Positions 52,320 to 54,983 of a stretch of DNA of 54,983 nt are shown in pieces (the first letter of the stretch is position 1; every line of letters starts with the position of its first letter). The translations under genes and the position numbers were made by a program. Location of the stretch: assembly GCF_037577855.1 (NCBI RefSeq), contig NZ_JBAKFX010000024.1, positions 1 through 54,983 of the forward strand, in the 5' to 3' direction. Under the pieces are notes generated by a model that was given only the letters and a program-made list of their open reading frames with translations, ran no database searches and was not told where the DNA came from. The DNA is from Dethiothermospora halolimnae (GTDB lineage: Bacteria > Bacillota > Clostridia > Tissierellales > VENL01).

Positions 52320-52396
52320 AGATGGTGATAAAAAAGTTAAAAAAAATGAACTTTTTTTAATTCTTTTTACTCTTATAGATAAAGGGGGAGAGAGAA

Positions 52397-54847
52397 ATGA
52401 AAATAAGAAGAATTAATTATCCATTATTAATTGGTGGAAGTATTATGGTATTGTTAATGATTTTAATGATATTTGGAGACAATTTGATTACATATGATCC
52501 ATATGGAATGCAGTTAAACACATTAGAAATGAAAAACGGTGAATATGTTAATGAAAATCCTGATATGCCACCTAATAAGGAACATCTATTTGGAACCGAT
52601 ATAGTGGGAAGGGACATATTTAGTCAAATTATATATGGAGCCAAATATACTTTGAGTTTAGGCATTTTAGTGGCATTATTTAGACTTATAACCGCATTGC
52701 CCCTGGCATTAATATCGGGATTTGGAAACAAAATAATTGGTAAAATAATTGACCTTTTTGATAATATCTTTAGCACTATACCTACTTTAATTTTCTGTAT
52801 CATAATACTAAGTTTTGGCCAAATAAATTCTCTTGAATTCAACCAATCTATAATTGCTTTTATAGTTGTATTGACCTTTGTAGGGTGGGCAAGATTGGGG
52901 AAACTCCTTAGGGAAAGAACTAAGGAAATACTGAATACAGATTTTATAAGTGGTGAAATTGCCATAGGAAAAAATAAATTTTTAATAGCCACACAAAATG
53001 TGTTGCCCCACTTAACAGCCACTATTATAATAGAGACTTTCTTTGAAATCGGTAGAGCATTAATGCTTGTGGCAAGCATGGGAGTCTTTGGTGTATATGT
53101 TGGTGATGTTTTTTATCCATATGAGTTGCTGGGAAAAGAAGGAAGCATCCTTGAAGCTAGCTTTGATCCAGAATGGGGAGGCTTATTAGGAAGTAGTACA
53201 TATGCTTTAATGGCTAAAAAAAGTTGGATAGCCTTTTTTCCAGCTTTGGCATTCTTTATTAGTATATTAGGATTTAACCTTTTTGCTGAGGGACTAAAAA
53301 AAGAGTTAAATAAAAGAAATTCAAGGTTTATTTCCAACTTAAGAAAGATACCTTTTCACTTATCTCCTAAAACATTTATATATCAGTGTAAAAACATGGG
53401 GAGATACAAAGGACAAGTTATATTAAAGGTTATTATTATAATAGTAATTGTTGTACCATTATTAATACCTCCACCAAGTAGTTTATATCAAGTGGATACA
53501 CAAAAAGCTTTTAGCCATGTGCAGGAGTTTGATAAAGACAAATATGAGGGAAGAATGCTTGGGACAGCTGGAAGGGATAAGGCAAGTGAATATATCATAA
53601 ATAATCTTAAGAAATATGGTCTTAAATCCTATTTTAAAGAGGGATATATAAAGGAAATGGAGTCTAATAATAAGATTGGTGATATTGAAGAAGTAAACTT
53701 ATCCATAATAGACACTAATGGGGATATAATAAAAAAATTAAAATTTAAAGAAGATTATAAATACACGTCTTTTCATACCTATAGTCCCAGTTATTATGAT
53801 GAAAAATATTCTGGTGAAATATTAACTGTAAAAAGCTTAGAGGAAGGAAAGTTCATCAATAACAATAAGTATTTTTTATTATTGGATAACAATAAATTTT
53901 TTGGTATATATGATCTGTATGATTATGTTGAGAAGATAGAGAAAAAAGTAAAATTAGCTGGTTTAATAATGCCTGAGCATTCTAACTATTCATATAAAAA
54001 GAAGGTCAATCTATTGCAGGTTTATGAGAGTAATAAGGAAGAAGAAGAACAACAACTTTATTATAGAGGAAAGGGGACTAAAAAACCGATAATTTTAGAA
54101 GTTAATAAAGAAGTCCTAAAAGAGTTAAAGGGATTAGAGGGAAAAAATATGGTCTCTAAAAATGATATAAAGATTTTAGACGGATTTAAATACAAAAATG
54201 TAGCAGGGGTAATTAAAGGAAAAGACAGTAGTAAAGAGAAACTGGTTATAGCAACAAATTATGATTACCTAGGATATGATGATGAAATTAAATATAAGGG
54301 ATTATTATATAATGGGACATCAATATCAGCTACATTAGAGATAGCTAAAACTTTAGCCAATGCCAAGGAAAAACCGGAACAAGATATAGTCTTTGTATTT
54401 TTTGATGGTTCAAAATTTAGAAAAGATACAGGTGTAGATATGTACTTAAAAGAAAATGGCTTAGGGTTTTTTGAAAACTCATTTGTAATAAGTATGAACA
54501 GTCTAGGATTAAAAGATACCAATACATTATTTTTAGATACTTCTGTAGCTAGTACTAACAAGAGAAAATATTTCGAATATATAAAATATATAGAAAAAAG
54601 AGCTGGAGAATTGGGAATAACTCTAAAAAGACAACACTTATTAGATGGATATGAAGACATTTCGAGAATCCATACCTTTGGAGGGAAAGGCATGTTCTTT
54701 AGTTCCCAGAACCTTAAATCCTATATAGAAAAGTTACAAGATGGATTATATGGTATGGAACAAAAGGATATTAATGTTATAAGTAAAGAGATGCTTAAGA
54801 ATCAAATACAACTTATACTGGATACAATTGTATATATATGTTACTAA
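52397..54847 (+). CDS. DppC/OppC-type permease fused to M28-like pseudo-peptidase, paralogue 3
   Basis: 816 residues, the third tandem paralogue: HLFGTDIVGRDIFSQIIYGAKYT, GEIAIGKNKFLIATQNVLPHL, LGFNLFAEGLKKELNKR, then a membrane segment and an outer domain with GRMLGTAGRDKASEYIINNL. The changed metal sites are the same: TNYDYLG (Asn621), YNGTSIS, FFDGSK; a late His stays in IHTFGGKGMFF. It has a Glu-rich insert (NKEEEEQQLY, about 550) not shared by paralogue 1. ATG follows AAGGGGGAGAG. The genes after it are outside the window, so its ABC partners may be there. Confidence 0.85.
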   Translation: MKIRRINYPLLIGGSIMVLLMILMIFGDNLITYDPYGMQLNTLEMKNGEYVNENPDMPPNKEHLFGTDIVGRDIFSQIIYGAKYTLSLGILVALFRLITALPLALISGFGNKIIGKIIDLFDNIFSTIPTLIFCIIILSFGQINSLEFNQSIIAFIVVLTFVGWARLGKLLRERTKEILNTDFISGEIAIGKNKFLIATQNVLPHLTATIIIETFFEIGRALMLVASMGVFGVYVGDVFYPYELLGKEGSILEASFDPEWGGLLGSSTYALMAKKSWIAFFPALAFFISILGFNLFAEGLKKELNKRNSRFISNLRKIPFHLSPKTFIYQCKNMGRYKGQVILKVIIIIVIVVPLLIPPPSSLYQVDTQKAFSHVQEFDKDKYEGRMLGTAGRDKASEYIINNLKKYGLKSYFKEGYIKEMESNNKIGDIEEVNLSIIDTNGDIIKKLKFKEDYKYTSFHTYSPSYYDEKYSGEILTVKSLEEGKFINNNKYFLLLDNNKFFGIYDLYDYVEKIEKKVKLAGLIMPEHSNYSYKKKVNLLQVYESNKEEEEQQLYYRGKGTKKPIILEVNKEVLKELKGLEGKNMVSKNDIKILDGFKYKNVAGVIKGKDSSKEKLVIATNYDYLGYDDEIKYKGLLYNGTSISATLEIAKTLANAKEKPEQDIVFVFFDGSKFRKDTGVDMYLKENGLGFFENSFVISMNSLGLKDTNTLFLDTSVASTNKRKYFEYIKYIEKRAGELGITLKRQHLLDGYEDISRIHTFGGKGMFFSSQNLKSYIEKLQDGLYGMEQKDINVISKEMLKNQIQLILDTIVYICY

Positions 54848-54983
54848 ATTTACTATTGGTAATGTAAAAAGTTCTATGAAAAACTAATGTTATGGATAAT
54901 ACTGGGATAAACCAGTGGAATTATACTAAGTCCACCGTAGCCGCCCTTGACAAACAGTAATCAAATGATATTTAAAATATAAC
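54848..54983. other. Window end, small hairpins only
   Basis: No gene is seen. CTGG-GATAAA-CCAG (about 54903-54916) and GTGGA...TCCAC (about 54916-54936) can form adjacent stems, and CCGTAGCCGCCCTTGAC is GC-richer than the rest. This could be the start of a leader RNA or only the trailer of the last gene; the sequence ends too soon to tell. Confidence 0.3.

Noticed and set aside
52624..53079. 151-residue minus-strand ORF in paralogue 3
   Set aside because: Antisense shadow; similar ones appear in paralogues 1 and 2 because the sequences are related.
1..54983. tRNA and rRNA genes
   Set aside because: No tRNA-like cloverleaf with a TTCRA loop and no rRNA words were noticed on either strand by eye.

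Overview
The window comes from a low-GC, anaerobic, endospore-forming member of the Clostridia. The evidence is a complete GerA-type germinant receptor operon, an H-family small acid-soluble spore protein, a Cse60-like sporulation protein, a flavodiiron oxygen/NO reductase, ferredoxin-type proteins and a 2-hydroxyacyl-CoA dehydratase activase. Many genes start with TTG. The genus cannot be fixed from the sequence alone; a Tissierellales-like or related lineage would fit.

Layout. 1-300 holds an orphan IS200/IS605 right end. 303-2736 encodes two ABC-2 permeases. 3009-6640 is a GlnK/GlnL-like two-component system followed by an AGCS amino-acid:sodium symporter. 6804-10145 holds a radical SAM protein, an ABC-class RNA-binding-type ATPase, a possible small RNA and a 55-residue sporulation protein. 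10398-13506 is an inducible class D beta-lactamase operon (bla-blaI-blaR1) with two BlaI operators. 13725-18733 is a TetR regulator and a 1427-residue dehydratase activase. 18970-20851 is a second TetR regulator with a membrane protein and a flavodoxin/ferredoxin fusion. 21063-25062 is a Gld-like ABC system (ATPase, permease, GldG, DUF4340). 25210-28165 holds a mini membrane protein, a flavodiiron protein, a Cys-rich protein and a DegV protein. 28411-32718 is the germination operon facing sspH. 32837-36756 holds a lipoprotein, another mini protein, an SDR reductase, an IS200 remnant and a divergent TPR/secreted-protein pair. 37022-42468 has a nuclease-DinG helicase, patatin lipase, signal peptidase I, deoxynucleoside kinase and hemolysin III. 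42540-47265 has an unknown protein, a PPC-domain protein, a UvrD-like helicase, an unknown protein and a small 2Fe-2S ferredoxin.

The most unusual part is 47364-54847: three tandem paralogues of about 810 residues, each joining a complete DppC/OppC-type permease to an extra membrane segment and a large extracytoplasmic domain that resembles M28 zinc aminopeptidases. The expected first metal-binding His is Asn in all three, and the Asp and Glu ligand motifs are also missing, so the domain looks like a fixed pseudo-peptidase. No partner OppB-type permease, ATPase or binding protein lies in the window.

A second theme is intergenic DNA. A composite repeat recurs between genes: a hairpin of the form GGGGGATT-n3-AATCCCCC, then a pyrimidine-rich spacer, then a GAACAAAG...CTTTGTTC hairpin. 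Some copies act as terminators. Regulatory dyads are also easy to see: BlaI boxes, a TetR box inside a consensus promoter, a pair of 17-bp inverted TetR boxes, a Shine-Dalgarno-masking hairpin, and a pentanucleotide tract between mirrored TTGACA boxes.
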